From Clostridioides difficile CD160 (GTDB lineage Bacteria > Bacillota > Clostridia > Peptostreptococcales > Peptostreptococcaceae), in NCBI RefSeq assembly GCF_000449425.2, contig NZ_AVHW01000030.1:1-52589 (forward strand): a DNA stretch of 52,589 nt, read 5' to 3'. Positions 1-9,482 of this stretch are shown piece after piece. The first letter of the stretch is position 1. Every line of letters starts with the position of its first letter. The position numbers and the translations under genes were made by a program. The notes under the pieces were generated by a model that was not told the DNA's origin, did no database searches, and saw only the letters and a program-made list of their open reading frames with translations.

Positions 1-32
1 CTAGCTTAAAAACATAATATAATACCCTATAC

Positions 33-88
33 AAAATAGTGGCAACTCTCCCTCACATCCTCAATTGTTGCCACTATTTTAATTTTTT
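33..88 (+). terminator. Intrinsic terminator of a gene left of the window
   Basis: Perfect 14-bp arms at 33-46 and 67-80 (AAAATAGTGGCAAC and its complement) are followed by a T-rich stretch on the plus strand. No plus-strand gene in the window precedes it, so it should end a transcript coming from beyond the left edge. Confidence 0.75.
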
Positions 89-96
89 GTATAAAA

Positions 97-123
97 CAAA
101 AAACCCCACCATAAAGTGGAGTC
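97..123 (-). terminator. Terminator of the carboxypeptidase gene
   Basis: Read on the minus strand, ACTCCAC (122-116) pairs with GTGGGGT (109-103, one G-U) and is followed by a run of T. It lies about 20 bp past the stop codon of the carboxypeptidase-like gene. Confidence 0.75.
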
Positions 124-143
124 TTTCATAAATCTCATCTAAC

Positions 144-1372
144 CTAAGCCTTAAAACAAACAGAATTTTTAACCTCAAGCTTTCTATTTATCTTAGCAAC
201 CTTAATCTTAATCTTATCCTTCAAAGGAATACATCCTATATTACTTTCACTTTTCACATCAACACTACCAACAAACTTGCCAGAATCATTATAATACTTT
301 GCAACACCAACAATATCTCCCTTATGAATAGGATAACTCATATTTTTGAACACTATCTTAGGATGGATATTCTCATTATCTGAAACAACTCCATATAAAT
401 CTTTATCGACCTTAACAGTTATCTTAAAATCATCAACACCATCAACACAAGGAGTTTCTATAACATCTCCCTTATGAGCTATCTTCTTAGAATAGAAATT
501 ATCTTTACCATACTTCAATAAAGTAGCAGAAGAAGAAATTCTATTCTTTTTATTACCATCGCCAAGGACAACACCTATTAATCTATGATTTCTTTCATTT
601 TTAGCATCTTTAGGTACCATCATAGAAAATGCAAGACAATATCCAGCATTATCTGTATAACCTGTCTTTATTCCATCAACACCAGGAACTGAAACAAGTA
701 GTGGATTTGTGTTATAGTGTGTAAAATCTTTCTTAGTATCATTATACACTTGCATAGTAGTTATTTAGTAACTTGATTTTCATAATGGTCATACATATAC
801 TTTCCAAGCTCGACTATATCATGAGCTGTTGATATATTCTCAATAGGTGCTTCCTTATGCTCTGGGTCAGTATATATAGGAAGCCCATTTGGATTAAAAT
901 AATACGTATCAATCATTCCTATTTCTTCAGCTTTCTTATTCATCATATTTACAAAATTCTTTTCAGTTTTACCAACATACTTTGCTATAGCCATAGCAGC
1001 ATCATTTCCTGATACAAGCATAAGACCTTGCATAAGCTCTCCTAGAGATATTTCATCACCATCTTTAAGTTTACAAGTAGACCCACCTACTGAAGCTGTA
1101 GACTTGTCTATCTTTACCATATCAGTTTCTTTTACTTGATTCTTATTGACTGCTTCTATTGCAAGTAAAAAAGTCATCATCTTACTTAAACTTGCTAGAG
1201 GCATCTTTTCATCACTGTTTTTTTCAAATAATATTCTTTTAGTTTCCTGGTCTATAAGTAGTGCAGCTCTTGAAGAGTTTGGTACTGGTGGAGTATCTGC
1301 AAACGCAAATCCAGGAGTTATAAATATAAAAATTAATGCAAGTACTATTAACTGTTTAATTTTTCTTTTCAA
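144..1372 (-). pseudogene. D-alanyl-D-alanine carboxypeptidase (DacF/PBP5 type), frameshifted
   Basis: Low-molecular-weight penicillin-binding protein of peptidase family S11, which trims the terminal D-Ala of peptidoglycan stem peptides. The first part (1372-761, 203 codons) has a signal peptide (residues 1-25, ending in AFA), the S-x-x-K catalytic motif at residues 61-64 and SGN at 121-123. It then stops at TAA. The rest of the protein continues in another frame (to 144) and carries the third active-site motif, KTG (codons 30-32 of the second part), and the C-terminal beta domain. At the junction the DNA reads ACT AAA TAACTACT ATG. One extra A in the AAA run would restore T-K-I-T-T-M-Q-V and a continuous protein of about 407 residues. 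The truncated product lacks KTG and should be inactive unless the indel is a sequencing error. The gene follows the LevR-type gene on the same strand. Confidence 0.85.
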
Positions 1373-1429
1373 AATCTCATCCTCCGTTTCATATATTAAT
1401 TAACATGCACAAAGTAGGTGCTGTAAGTT

Positions 1430-4264
1430 TTATTTATCTAGATACTCATTAATCATATCTATTATATAAGCAATTTCTTCATCTGGTATTGAAATATTAA
1501 AATAAGCTTCTGTTGGCTTAAAAGCCTCATTTATTAAATTATACAATTCATAATTTTTACTAATTAACTCATTAATGTTATTATATGGAAAAGTTGCATT
1601 TTTAAAACATCTTTCTATCATAAAAGAACAGTGAAGTATATATCCTAGCTTAAACTTACTTTTTAGACCTTCATCTATTAGTTCTATTACTGAAAATAAT
1701 GATGAATTGACATAGTTGAATAACTTAACTGAGTCTAAAAGCTCTAAGTTTTGAGACATAAAATTTATTATTAAGCTGTTATATGATAGATTTGTTTCTT
1801 TTATATTAGTAATACTATTGGCGTTAAATGTACCTTCTATTATCTTGTTCAACATATCTAGACCATACCCATTTAGGAGTTCCTCTATGTGTATAAATGG
1901 GGTATTAGCTACATTAAAATCTACACTGCCAACAACTGCCAAGATTTTAGTATTACTAAATTTATTCCTATACATTTTAAAACTCTCTATATTATGAGGA
2001 ACTAAATTAATATTGTACTTATTGATACTTTTAAGTGAAGAGTTTATAAAATCTGCTATCTTCATAGCTGAACCATAACCCGTTATACAAGTCGTTATTA
2101 TGGCATACTCTCTTGATTTCTCAGGATAATTTATTTCTGTTGAGTCAATTGCAGCTCGTCCAATATATGGATTTAAAGAACTTAAAGAATTAGCTAGTTC
2201 ATCCAAAGTCATTTCTGGTAGTGTACTTTTTCTTACTGCTTCTAAAACTATTGGGGTAGACACCATCTCAATAGAACGTATTCTAATTTTTGTTTTTTCT
2301 GAAATAAGTTCTCCAAAAGCTATAAGAGAGCCCATATCTGTTAAAAGAAGCACTCCCTTGCCTTCATCACATTCTTTTACCAATTCTATAGCTTTATCGA
2401 GTATAGTACTTACCTTTACATCAAGAGGCATGTCAATTGCATTACAGTGATTTGTACCAAGTAATGAATTTGCTACATCACACATACTACTGGCTGTTGA
2501 ATTTCCATGAGCAAGTATTATGACACCTATACTTTCAGATTGATTATTTGGTTCAAGATATGTGCTATTTAGGAACATGGATATAAATTTTACCTCATCT
2601 TTAGGTAAAGATGTTTGTAAGTCGTTTTCAATTATACTTAAAACTATTTTAGCTATATTTAAATCTTTATCTAAGAAAATTTTATCATTATATAGATTGT
2701 ACTTAGGATTATATGTGTCTTGATTTATATTTTCTATAAGTGCACTTATATGCATTGAAAGAGCGATATAAGTTTGTTTTGTATATTTGTTTCTCGATAT
2801 TTTTTCAGCTTCTTTTAAAGAATGTTCAACAGCATAGTAAATCTTTGGATTAATTACCTTAAAAATTTCATTACTTGTATAATCAGAGTGAGTTACTGAA
2901 GATATTGAAAGTAATTTTGTAGAGTATTTCTCCATGTAATTTATAAACATACTCCTTATATCATTTTCTAGATAAGGAATCTCTGTAGAATATTTAAACC
3001 CATTATTTGGTGTATCTATATTGTATTTAGACAGTTCTTTTGTATATTCAACCTCTAAATTGTTACCATTAAATTCATAAAAAAGCATGTAATCAAGTTC
3101 TGATAATTTATTTAGATTACTGCGATTTTCATTCAATTTTAAAAGACCAGTATAGATGTAATCAGGAACAAGGGACAAATCTATTTCTATATTCTCTTTT
3201 AAACCAGTCTTATAATTTAAAAAGGCTCTTGCACTCATAAGTTGTATGTCAGATTTAAGTTGACCAATATTACCAAAACAATCATAAAGAAGTAAAGATT
3301 TAATTACATCTTTGTGAACTCTTATAGTTGCATTAGTATATTTAGATTCTATAATAAAGAAATATTTAATAAGAGATAATCTTTCTTTTAAGGACCTATC
3401 CTGTAAAGAAGGTAGGTTAATTGTAACTGGGATTCTTCTTAAAAAAGTCCCAAGTAGAGAAGAATGTATATCTTCTGTTGTGGCACACACAATAAAAACA
3501 GTAGCTTTATGTACGATATCAGATTCTCCTAATCGTCTGTATATGCCTTTGTCCATCAAAAGAAAAAGCATCTCTTGACCTTCTGGGGGTAATCTATGTA
3601 TTTCATCTAAAAATAATATACCTCCATCAGCCTGTGCGACTATCCCGAATTTATCCTTATTAGCACCAGTAAAAGAACCTTTAACATAACCAAATAAATT
3701 ACTTAAGAGTAAGTTAGCATTCTCTGCATATTCAGCACAGTTAAATACAACAAATTTACTTTCAGAAGAAAAGACACTACTTTCTACAGCATATTTGTAC
3801 ATTGTTTCAGCAAATGTACTTTTTCCAACACCAGTAGGTCCTATGAGTAATGTATTAAGACCTTTTGGAGGATAGAGTATAGCAGATTTAGCTTTTTCTA
3901 TAGCTAACTTAAGACTAGAATCGTGTCCAAGTAATGTTGAAAAAATATCTTCTGAATCATTTTTACTTGATTCAAGCAGTTCATTACAATTACGTATAGA
4001 AAACTCAGAGCTGTCTAAAGTATGACCAATTAAATTTTCAATAATTCCAGCATGTAAAAACAAAATGGGTTTGCCAGGTATCTTTATAACTTTTTTTTCA
4101 TTAAATAAGTTATTTAATTCTTTACTGGTATTACTTCTATCAAGAGATGAATGGTTAGCAACTTCTATTGTAGTAAATCCAGTTTTATCTGATTGAAGGT
4201 CTTTTAAAGTTATATTTTCACATAATTTATGTAGTGATAATAGAACCTTATCTTTTCTTAGCAT
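1430..4264 (-). CDS. LevR-type sigma-54-dependent transcriptional activator (AAA+, PRD, EIIA-Man-like)
   Basis: 944-residue bacterial enhancer-binding protein. An N-terminal winged-helix DNA-binding region (about 1-80) precedes the AAA+ domain with Walker A GPTGVGKS (142-149), the sigma-54 contact loop GSFTGA (196-201) and Walker B GGILFLDE (214-221). Next comes a PTS regulation domain-like helical region (about 450-560), an EIIA-mannose-like domain starting at IGVIILAHGNS with its phosphorylatable His (around residue 597), and a second helical PRD-like domain at the C terminus. Family members (LevR, MtlR-like) activate PTS operons from -24/-12 promoters and are controlled by phosphorylation. 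The start has a strong ribosome site (AAAGGAGG, 7 bp before ATG). There are no PTS genes next to it and no -24/-12 element in the divergent intergenic region, so its target is unknown. Confidence 0.9.
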   Translation of the reverse strand: MLRKDKVLLSLHKLCENITLKDLQSDKTGFTTIEVANHSSLDRSNTSKELNNLFNEKKVIKIPGKPILFLHAGIIENLIGHTLDSSEFSIRNCNELLESSKNDSEDIFSTLLGHDSSLKLAIEKAKSAILYPPKGLNTLLIGPTGVGKSTFAETMYKYAVESSVFSSESKFVVFNCAEYAENANLLLSNLFGYVKGSFTGANKDKFGIVAQADGGILFLDEIHRLPPEGQEMLFLLMDKGIYRRLGESDIVHKATVFIVCATTEDIHSSLLGTFLRRIPVTINLPSLQDRSLKERLSLIKYFFIIESKYTNATIRVHKDVIKSLLLYDCFGNIGQLKSDIQLMSARAFLNYKTGLKENIEIDLSLVPDYIYTGLLKLNENRSNLNKLSELDYMLFYEFNGNNLEVEYTKELSKYNIDTPNNGFKYSTEIPYLENDIRSMFINYMEKYSTKLLSISSVTHSDYTSNEIFKVINPKIYYAVEHSLKEAEKISRNKYTKQTYIALSMHISALIENINQDTYNPKYNLYNDKIFLDKDLNIAKIVLSIIENDLQTSLPKDEVKFISMFLNSTYLEPNNQSESIGVIILAHGNSTASSMCDVANSLLGTNHCNAIDMPLDVKVSTILDKAIELVKECDEGKGVLLLTDMGSLIAFGELISEKTKIRIRSIEMVSTPIVLEAVRKSTLPEMTLDELANSLSSLNPYIGRAAIDSTEINYPEKSREYAIITTCITGYGSAMKIADFINSSLKSINKYNINLVPHNIESFKMYRNKFSNTKILAVVGSVDFNVANTPFIHIEELLNGYGLDMLNKIIEGTFNANSITNIKETNLSYNSLIINFMSQNLELLDSVKLFNYVNSSLFSVIELIDEGLKSKFKLGYILHCSFMIERCFKNATFPYNNINELISKNYELYNLINEAFKPTEAYFNISIPDEEIAYIIDMINEYLDK

Positions 4265-4496
4265 ATATTGCCTCCTTTCTTTATATTTAAGTTATATTTA
4301 AGTTATATTAAATATATTATAATATATATTCAGTATTAAAATAAGGTTTATAGTGGATATTTTGTATTTTACTTTTTAATATGTTGTTTTGTGTAATGGA
4401 TGATGTTAAAATAAGAGTTGCATTATATTGGATATAGATTTTTATGAATTTAAGTAGAATATTATGTTGTTACATAAATAAATATGAGTTTTTTAG

Positions 4497-4556
4497 TATA
4501 TATCTACCATAAATTAATATATGAAGTATCATTTATTGATGTATGGTAGATATATA
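4497..4556. repeat. 15-bp perfect inverted repeat with a 30-nt loop
   Basis: Arms TATATATCTACCATA (4497-4511) and its exact complement (4542-4556) could fold into a long hairpin on either strand. No T-run follows immediately, so it is not a classical terminator. It may be a regulator site or part of an untranslated RNA. Confidence 0.6.
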
Positions 4557-4873
4557 TGAAGCAATATGAAAGTAACTTATAAAGTTATGGATAATTTACA
4601 TAGATAAATTTACAAATTATATTTTGTATCATAAGAGTGATGTTTTATACTATAAATATACAGCTATTACGTTGATGTAAAATTTATAGAGATTTAAAAA
4701 TCAAAAAATAGATAGTTTTATTGCAGAGAAGTTTGTACAATTTAAAAGATTATATCAATGGTTGAAAGTGTTTGTTATATATTATTCAGCCATTTTATGC
4801 TGTAAATAACTTTAAAATTTAGTTTTGACAAGCATAAAAAACAAATTTTTTCATAAAATGTAAATATTGGATA

Positions 4874-4903
4874 TTGTTTATTTAAACTAGTTTAAATAAA
4901 CAA
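4874..4903. promoter_or_regulatory. 30-bp perfect palindrome upstream of the exporter gene
   Basis: A perfect dyad with 15-bp arms and no loop, centred between 4888 and 4889 (core TTTAAACTAGTTTAAA). It ends 52 bp before the preferred GTG start of the exporter gene. Its length and position suggest an operator for a dimeric regulator; a hairpin in the leader RNA is the alternative. Confidence 0.5.
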
Positions 4904-4955
4904 CATCTTGTAATAAAATATGAATAATACTATAAAAGAATGGGAGATATGTTTT

Positions 4956-5716
4956 GTGGATATAGATAGAATTTTAAACTTTTCCTCAAACGCAGGTAAA
5001 GCTATGTTGCAAAGCGGAGGAGAAACTTATAGAGTTGAAGAAACGATAGCTAGAATATGTCAATCTTTTGGGATAGACCATGTAGACGTATTTGCGACTC
5101 CAACAGCTGTAATGGCGTCTGTGTTTGTAGATGGAAAATTACATTCAGCAATTAAAAGAATAAGTTCAAGAAGAGTAGACCTAAATCTGGTTCACGAGGT
5201 TAATTCATTATCAAGGGCAATAAGTATAAATAATTTAGACATTGAACTATGTGAGAAAATTTTAGACGAGATAAGTGAAGATAACTACTATTCAGATTTG
5301 ATAACAATATTTTTTGCAGGTATTGCAGCAGCAACTTTTTCTATACTATTTGGAGGAAATATAGAAGAGTTTATAGCCGCATTTACTGTGGGAATTCTGA
5401 CTAAGTTCGTTACTATGTACTTAAATAAATCATCATTAAATGATTTCTTTGTAAATGCAATTGGGGCAGTTATTATAGCCCTTTGTTCTATTATAATCTT
5501 GAAGCTTGGGTTTATAAAGACTATAGACCATCTGATAGCAGGAGCGATAATGTTATAGTCCCTGGTCTAGCGCTGACTAATGCTTTAAGAGATTTATTGG
5601 ATGGACAATTGATTTCTGGTCTTGCAAAGTTGGCAGAAGTATTTTTTATAGGTGTATCTATAGCAGTAGGAATGTTCTTGGTACTTGGATTGTACTTCAA
5701 GTTAGGGGGGATATAA
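4956..5716 (+). pseudogene. ThrE-family exporter, large subunit (YjjP-like), frameshifted
   Basis: Cytoplasmic plus membrane half of a two-gene threonine/serine exporter (ThrE, YjjP/DUF1212 family). The N-terminal part has the family pattern SGGETYRVEETI...FGIDHVDVFATPTAVMAS, followed by membrane helices. The frame ends at TAG (5556-5558) just after the motif GAIM-L. The conserved continuation V-P-G-L-A-L-T-N-A-L-R-D resumes in another frame and runs to 5716. Adding one base at about 5553-5556 joins the two frames, so this is a one-base deletion (or a sequencing error). I prefer GTG at 4956 as start because GGGAGAT lies 7 bp upstream, whereas the ATG at 4920 has no ribosome site. The stop abuts the small-subunit gene, so the pair is an operon. 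A working protein is unlikely from this copy. Confidence 0.8.
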
Positions 5717-6211
5717 ATGCATTTATTTATAGAAGTAATAGCGGCTTTTTTTACAGCCTTAAGCTTTGGAGTACTATTTAATATGAAAGGAAAGAATTTG
5801 ATACTGTCAGGGATAGGTGGGAGTATCGCTTGGTTTTCATATAAATTTTGTTTGAATATGGGAGTAACCGAAAATCTATGTTTCTTTATAGCTACAGTAT
5901 GCTTTGCAATATATTGCGAGTTATGTGCTAGGATTTATATGACTCCAGCAACTACATTAAGTGTATGTTGCTTAATAATATTAGTACCAGGCTATGGAAT
6001 ATATAATACTATGTATTCTGCCTTGACAAACAATTATATCAAAGCAGTAGAGTATGGTGTAAGTACATTATCCTGTGCAAGTTCAATTGCGTTGGGACTA
6101 GTATTTATAACTACAGTATTTAGAAAAGTAAACTTATATGGAATGTTTACAAAAATAAAAGAAAATGAAAAATATAAGAAGGGTATAAATAAAATTAAGC
6201 CACAAAAATAG
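5717..6211 (+). CDS. ThrE-family exporter, small subunit (YjjB/DUF3815)
   Basis: 164-residue integral membrane protein with about five hydrophobic segments. It matches the short second half of split ThrE-type threonine/serine exporters, with the typical ...TPATTLSVCCLIILVPGYGIYN region. The ATG follows directly after the stop of the large-subunit gene, with the ribosome site GGGGGGAT inside the upstream coding end, as expected for coupled translation. Intact here, although its partner is frameshifted. Substrate is inferred from the family only. Confidence 0.85.
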   Translation: MHLFIEVIAAFFTALSFGVLFNMKGKNLILSGIGGSIAWFSYKFCLNMGVTENLCFFIATVCFAIYCELCARIYMTPATTLSVCCLIILVPGYGIYNTMYSALTNNYIKAVEYGVSTLSCASSIALGLVFITTVFRKVNLYGMFTKIKENEKYKKGINKIKPQK

Positions 6212-6258
6212 AAAAAATTGACTTTTAGGTAAAAGGATGATAATATAATAACATAAAA

Positions 6259-6317
6259 TAGAATAAGAATATCCAAATTAGATAAGATATTCTTATTCTA
6301 TGGAAATAGTTTTTTTT
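6259..6317 (+). terminator. Terminator after the exporter pair
   Basis: Perfect 15-bp arms TAGAATAAGAATATC (6259-6273) and complement (6286-6300), with an 8-T run at 6310-6317. It ends the exporter operon. Confidence 0.7.
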
Positions 6318-6434
6318 ATTTCAAAAAACTGACAACTTGCATTATGGGTGTAAGTTTTAGTGTTCAGTTTGTACCAAAAAATTTGTACCAATGCTAGAAA
6401 CCTTAATTTAAATTAAAAGGGGGAAGATTTCAAG

Positions 6435-7613
6435 ATGGAAAAGCTGTCGGATAAGAGAAGAGTCAAGGCAGTAAGTATGGAAACCTTCGTATTTATTGTA
6501 CTATTGGCGGTAGGATTTGGATATGTAGGAAGCATCATGGGTGCAGGTATGATGTTTAAAGTAATAATGAGTACAGCACATGCGCTTTTATTAGATACAG
6601 TATTTTTAATAATGGCTATGGCAGTTCTTGCAGGTGCACTTAGTGCATTGCTTTCAGAATTCGGAGTAATATCTTTAGTTAATAAGATATTTAAAGGTCT
6701 TATGAGACCTATATGGGGCTTACCTGGTGCTAGTATAGCAGGAGTAGTTGCAACATATTTATCTGATAATCCAGCTATTATACCATTTGCTAAAGACAAA
6801 ACATTTACACAATATTTTAAGAAGTATCAGATACCTGCTTTATGTAACTTAGGAACAGCCTTTGGTATGGGGCTTATTGTAACAACTTTTATGATAGCTC
6901 AAGGTAAAGAATATGTACTACCAGCTATAATAGGTAATGTTGGGGCAATAATAGGTAGTATTATTAGTGTTAGAATTATGTTGACTTTTACTAAAAAGTA
7001 TTATAATTATGACCCTAAAAGCGATACTGAAAAGCAAGTAAATGAAAAAGGTACAAAAATTGAAGAGTTTAGAGAAATAAGAGATGGTAATGTATTCCAA
7101 AGAGGATTAGATGCTATACTTGAAGGTGGTAAGCTAGGTGTTGAAATGGGTATGGCTATAATACCAGGAGTTTTAGTAGTTTGTACATTAGTTATGTTAT
7201 TAACTTTTGGACCATCTACAGACCCTGCTACAGGTCAAGCTGTTTACACAGGTGCTGCATATGAAGGTATAAAATTATTACCTGCTATTGGTGATAAAAT
7301 TAGTTTCATAATAGAGCCATTATTTGGATTCACATCACCAGAAGCAATAGCATTCCCTGTAACTGCATTAGGAGCTGTTGGAGCAGCGATATCTTTAGTA
7401 CCAGAATTTATAAAATCAGGTGCTATAACTCCTAACGATATAGCAGTATTTACAGCAATGGGTATGTGTTGGAGTGGATACCTAAGTACACATATAGGTA
7501 TGATGGATGCTTTAGAAGCAAGACCATTGGCTGGTAAAGCAATACTTTCACATACAATAGGTGGTTTATGTGCAGGTATATGTGCCCACTTTATATTTAT
7601 GCTCGTTGGATAA
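6435..7613 (+). CDS. Gate-domain (nucleoside-recognition-like) membrane protein
   Basis: 392-residue polytopic membrane protein with about eight to ten hydrophobic segments. Two Gate-like halves (about 40-160 and 225-390) flank a charged cytoplasmic loop near 190-215. It resembles the Gate-domain family that includes SpmA/SpmB and nucleoside-recognition proteins, with motifs such as YLSDNPAIIPFAKD and CWSGYLSTHIGMMDAL. The conserved polar motifs suggest transport, but the substrate cannot be read from sequence. ATG has the purine-rich site AAAGGGGGAAG upstream. Two direct copies of TTTGTACCA about 15 bp apart (near 6369 and 6384) precede the gene and may be regulatory. It is a single-gene unit with its own terminator. 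Confidence 0.65.
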   Translation: MEKLSDKRRVKAVSMETFVFIVLLAVGFGYVGSIMGAGMMFKVIMSTAHALLLDTVFLIMAMAVLAGALSALLSEFGVISLVNKIFKGLMRPIWGLPGASIAGVVATYLSDNPAIIPFAKDKTFTQYFKKYQIPALCNLGTAFGMGLIVTTFMIAQGKEYVLPAIIGNVGAIIGSIISVRIMLTFTKKYYNYDPKSDTEKQVNEKGTKIEEFREIRDGNVFQRGLDAILEGGKLGVEMGMAIIPGVLVVCTLVMLLTFGPSTDPATGQAVYTGAAYEGIKLLPAIGDKISFIIEPLFGFTSPEAIAFPVTALGAVGAAISLVPEFIKSGAITPNDIAVFTAMGMCWSGYLSTHIGMMDALEARPLAGKAILSHTIGGLCAGICAHFIFMLVG

Positions 7614-7713
7614 GAATGTTCTAGAAATCAAATATTAAGATATTATAATTTATAAAATTGAATAAACTAGTAATTTAAGTATGTAAAATTAAATTAGTAA
7701 TTTAAATATATAG

Positions 7714-7765
7714 AGGTGCTGTTTTGAAATCGAGATTTACTTTCATTTTAAGACAGCACCTTTTA
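7714..7765 (+). terminator. Terminator of the Gate-domain gene
   Basis: AGGTGCTGT (7714-7722) pairs with ACAGCACCT (7753-7761), followed by TTTT. A smaller hairpin lies within the loop. Confidence 0.7.
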
Positions 7766-7874
7766 GTAATTTAAGTACATTAATTAAATGTATTGATTGA
7801 ATTTATTATGATAAAATTGTATTATATACAATAGAGCCAATTTAAACAGTAACAATAAGGAGGAATTGTAGTAG

Positions 7875-9482
7875 ATGAAAAAGGAACGACTACATCATGA
7901 AGACTTAAAAGAGTATGATTATGATGAAGATGATTATCTCAGTAAAAAGGTGATTATTAAGGACTTCATAAAAACTATATTGGTTATGATAATTGCTACT
8001 GGAATATCAGTAGTTTTTGAAAAGATAGGTTTTAATGAATCTAATATTATACTGGTATATATATTAGGTGTACTGTTTGCTACAAGTATAACGTATGGGT
8101 ATTTTTTTGGAATACTTTCTTCAGTAATAGGAGTGCTATCATTTAACTTTTTCTTTACACACCCATTATATACTTTTTTAGCGTATAGGAAAGATTACCC
8201 TATAACATTTTGTATTATGCTGATGGCAGCTATTATAACAAGTACCTTAACTTCTAGAATAAAAAGAGAAGTGAGACTTTCTCATAAAAGAGAAAAAATG
8301 ATAAGATTGCTTTATGAGAATAATAAAACATTACTTAAAGCAAAAAATAAGAACCAAATTATTGAATTTTGTGGGTCTAATTTAGTAAACATGTTAAATA
8401 GAACTGTTATAGTAACTATTGCAGATGATGATAATAATTTAGGCAAGCCAAGTATTTATATTTGTAATAATGATGGTAGTGAGAACATATTCCATTCAGT
8501 ATTAGAGAAGGAAGCCATAAAAGAAGCTTTTAGGACAGGCGAGCCAGTTGGAATAGGAACAAAATATTGTAAAAGGAGCAGTGCATACTATTTTCCTATA
8601 AAGGGTCAAGAGTCAAATGTTCTTGGAGTTATAGGTATTGCATGTTTTAAAATAGATATTATTACAGAAAATGAAAAGATATTGTTAGAAGCAGTTTCAA
8701 CACAAGTCGCGTTGGCAATTGATAGAGAAAATTTATTTGAAAAGAATAAAAAAGCGAACCTTGACGCAGAAAGAGAGCGATTAAGAGGAAACTTACTTAG
8801 GTCAATTTCTCATGATTTGAGAACACCACTTACAAGTATATTAGGTTCATCTTCAACTATACTTGAAAATGATGATGTTATAGATAAAGAAACTAGAGTA
8901 GAATTATTGAAAAATATATATGAAGATACAAGTTGGCTAACTCATTCTGTAGAGAATATACTTAGTATGACTAGAATAGATGAAGGCAAGTTAGATATTG
9001 AAAAACGACCAGAGGTTGTTGATGAGATAATAGCTGAATCCATACTAAGAGTTAAGAAATTTGCCAATAATAGAGATATACAAACTAATATTCCAGAAGA
9101 GATAATAGTAGTTCATGTGGATGTACTGTTAATAGAGCAAGTTTTAGTAAACTTAATAGATAATGCTATAAGACATACACCTAAAAATTCTAAAATAGAA
9201 TTAACTGTAAGTAAAGACTCAAATCAAGTTATATTTGAAGTTTCAGATAATGGAAAAGGAATACCAAATGAGGATATTGATAATATATTTAATAGATTTT
9301 ACACTAAGAATAAATCTAGAAATCTTGAAAGAAGAGGTATTGGTCTTGGATTAGAGATATGTAAGTCTATAGTAGAAGCTCATGGTGGAGAAATTGTCGC
9401 TTTCAATAATCCTTCTGGAGGAGCTACATTTAGATTTAGTATACCTATATACGAAGAGGAGGCGAAAGACGAGTGGAAATAA
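7875..9482 (+). CDS. KdpD-like sensor histidine kinase lacking the KdpD N-terminal domain
   Basis: 535 residues. A short charged N terminus is followed by a four-helix membrane domain of the DUF4118/KdpD type (about 30-125), a GAF-like region (about 150-285), HisKA with the phosphorylated His at 313 (SISHDLRTPLTS) and an HATPase domain (NLIDNAIRH, DNGKGI, GIGLGLEI). Full KdpD has about 350 more N-terminal residues (KdpD osmosensor and USP domains), which are absent. The 3' end overlaps the response regulator gene by 10 bp. The nearby genes do not include kdpFABC, so the role in potassium control is uncertain. ATG is 11 bp after AGGAGG, slightly far. Confidence 0.88.
   Translation: MKKERLHHEDLKEYDYDEDDYLSKKVIIKDFIKTILVMIIATGISVVFEKIGFNESNIILVYILGVLFATSITYGYFFGILSSVIGVLSFNFFFTHPLYTFLAYRKDYPITFCIMLMAAIITSTLTSRIKREVRLSHKREKMIRLLYENNKTLLKAKNKNQIIEFCGSNLVNMLNRTVIVTIADDDNNLGKPSIYICNNDGSENIFHSVLEKEAIKEAFRTGEPVGIGTKYCKRSSAYYFPIKGQESNVLGVIGIACFKIDIITENEKILLEAVSTQVALAIDRENLFEKNKKANLDAERERLRGNLLRSISHDLRTPLTSILGSSSTILENDDVIDKETRVELLKNIYEDTSWLTHSVENILSMTRIDEGKLDIEKRPEVVDEIIAESILRVKKFANNRDIQTNIPEEIIVVHVDVLLIEQVLVNLIDNAIRHTPKNSKIELTVSKDSNQVIFEVSDNGKGIPNEDIDNIFNRFYTKNKSRNLERRGIGLGLEICKSIVEAHGGEIVAFNNPSGGATFRFSIPIYEEEAKDEWK

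Larger units (their letters stand above)
4265..4919. other. 655-bp AT-rich divergent intergenic region
   Basis: No open frame with a ribosome site was seen. The region separates the LevR-type gene (minus) from the exporter gene (plus). It holds two strong inverted repeats, listed separately (4497-4556 and 4874-4903). No sigma-54 -24/-12 match was seen on either strand. Confidence 0.6.

Noticed and set aside
5483..5560. Programmed ribosomal frameshift in the exporter gene
   Set aside because: No slippery heptamer or downstream pseudoknot was visible at the junction; a one-base deletion explains it more simply.
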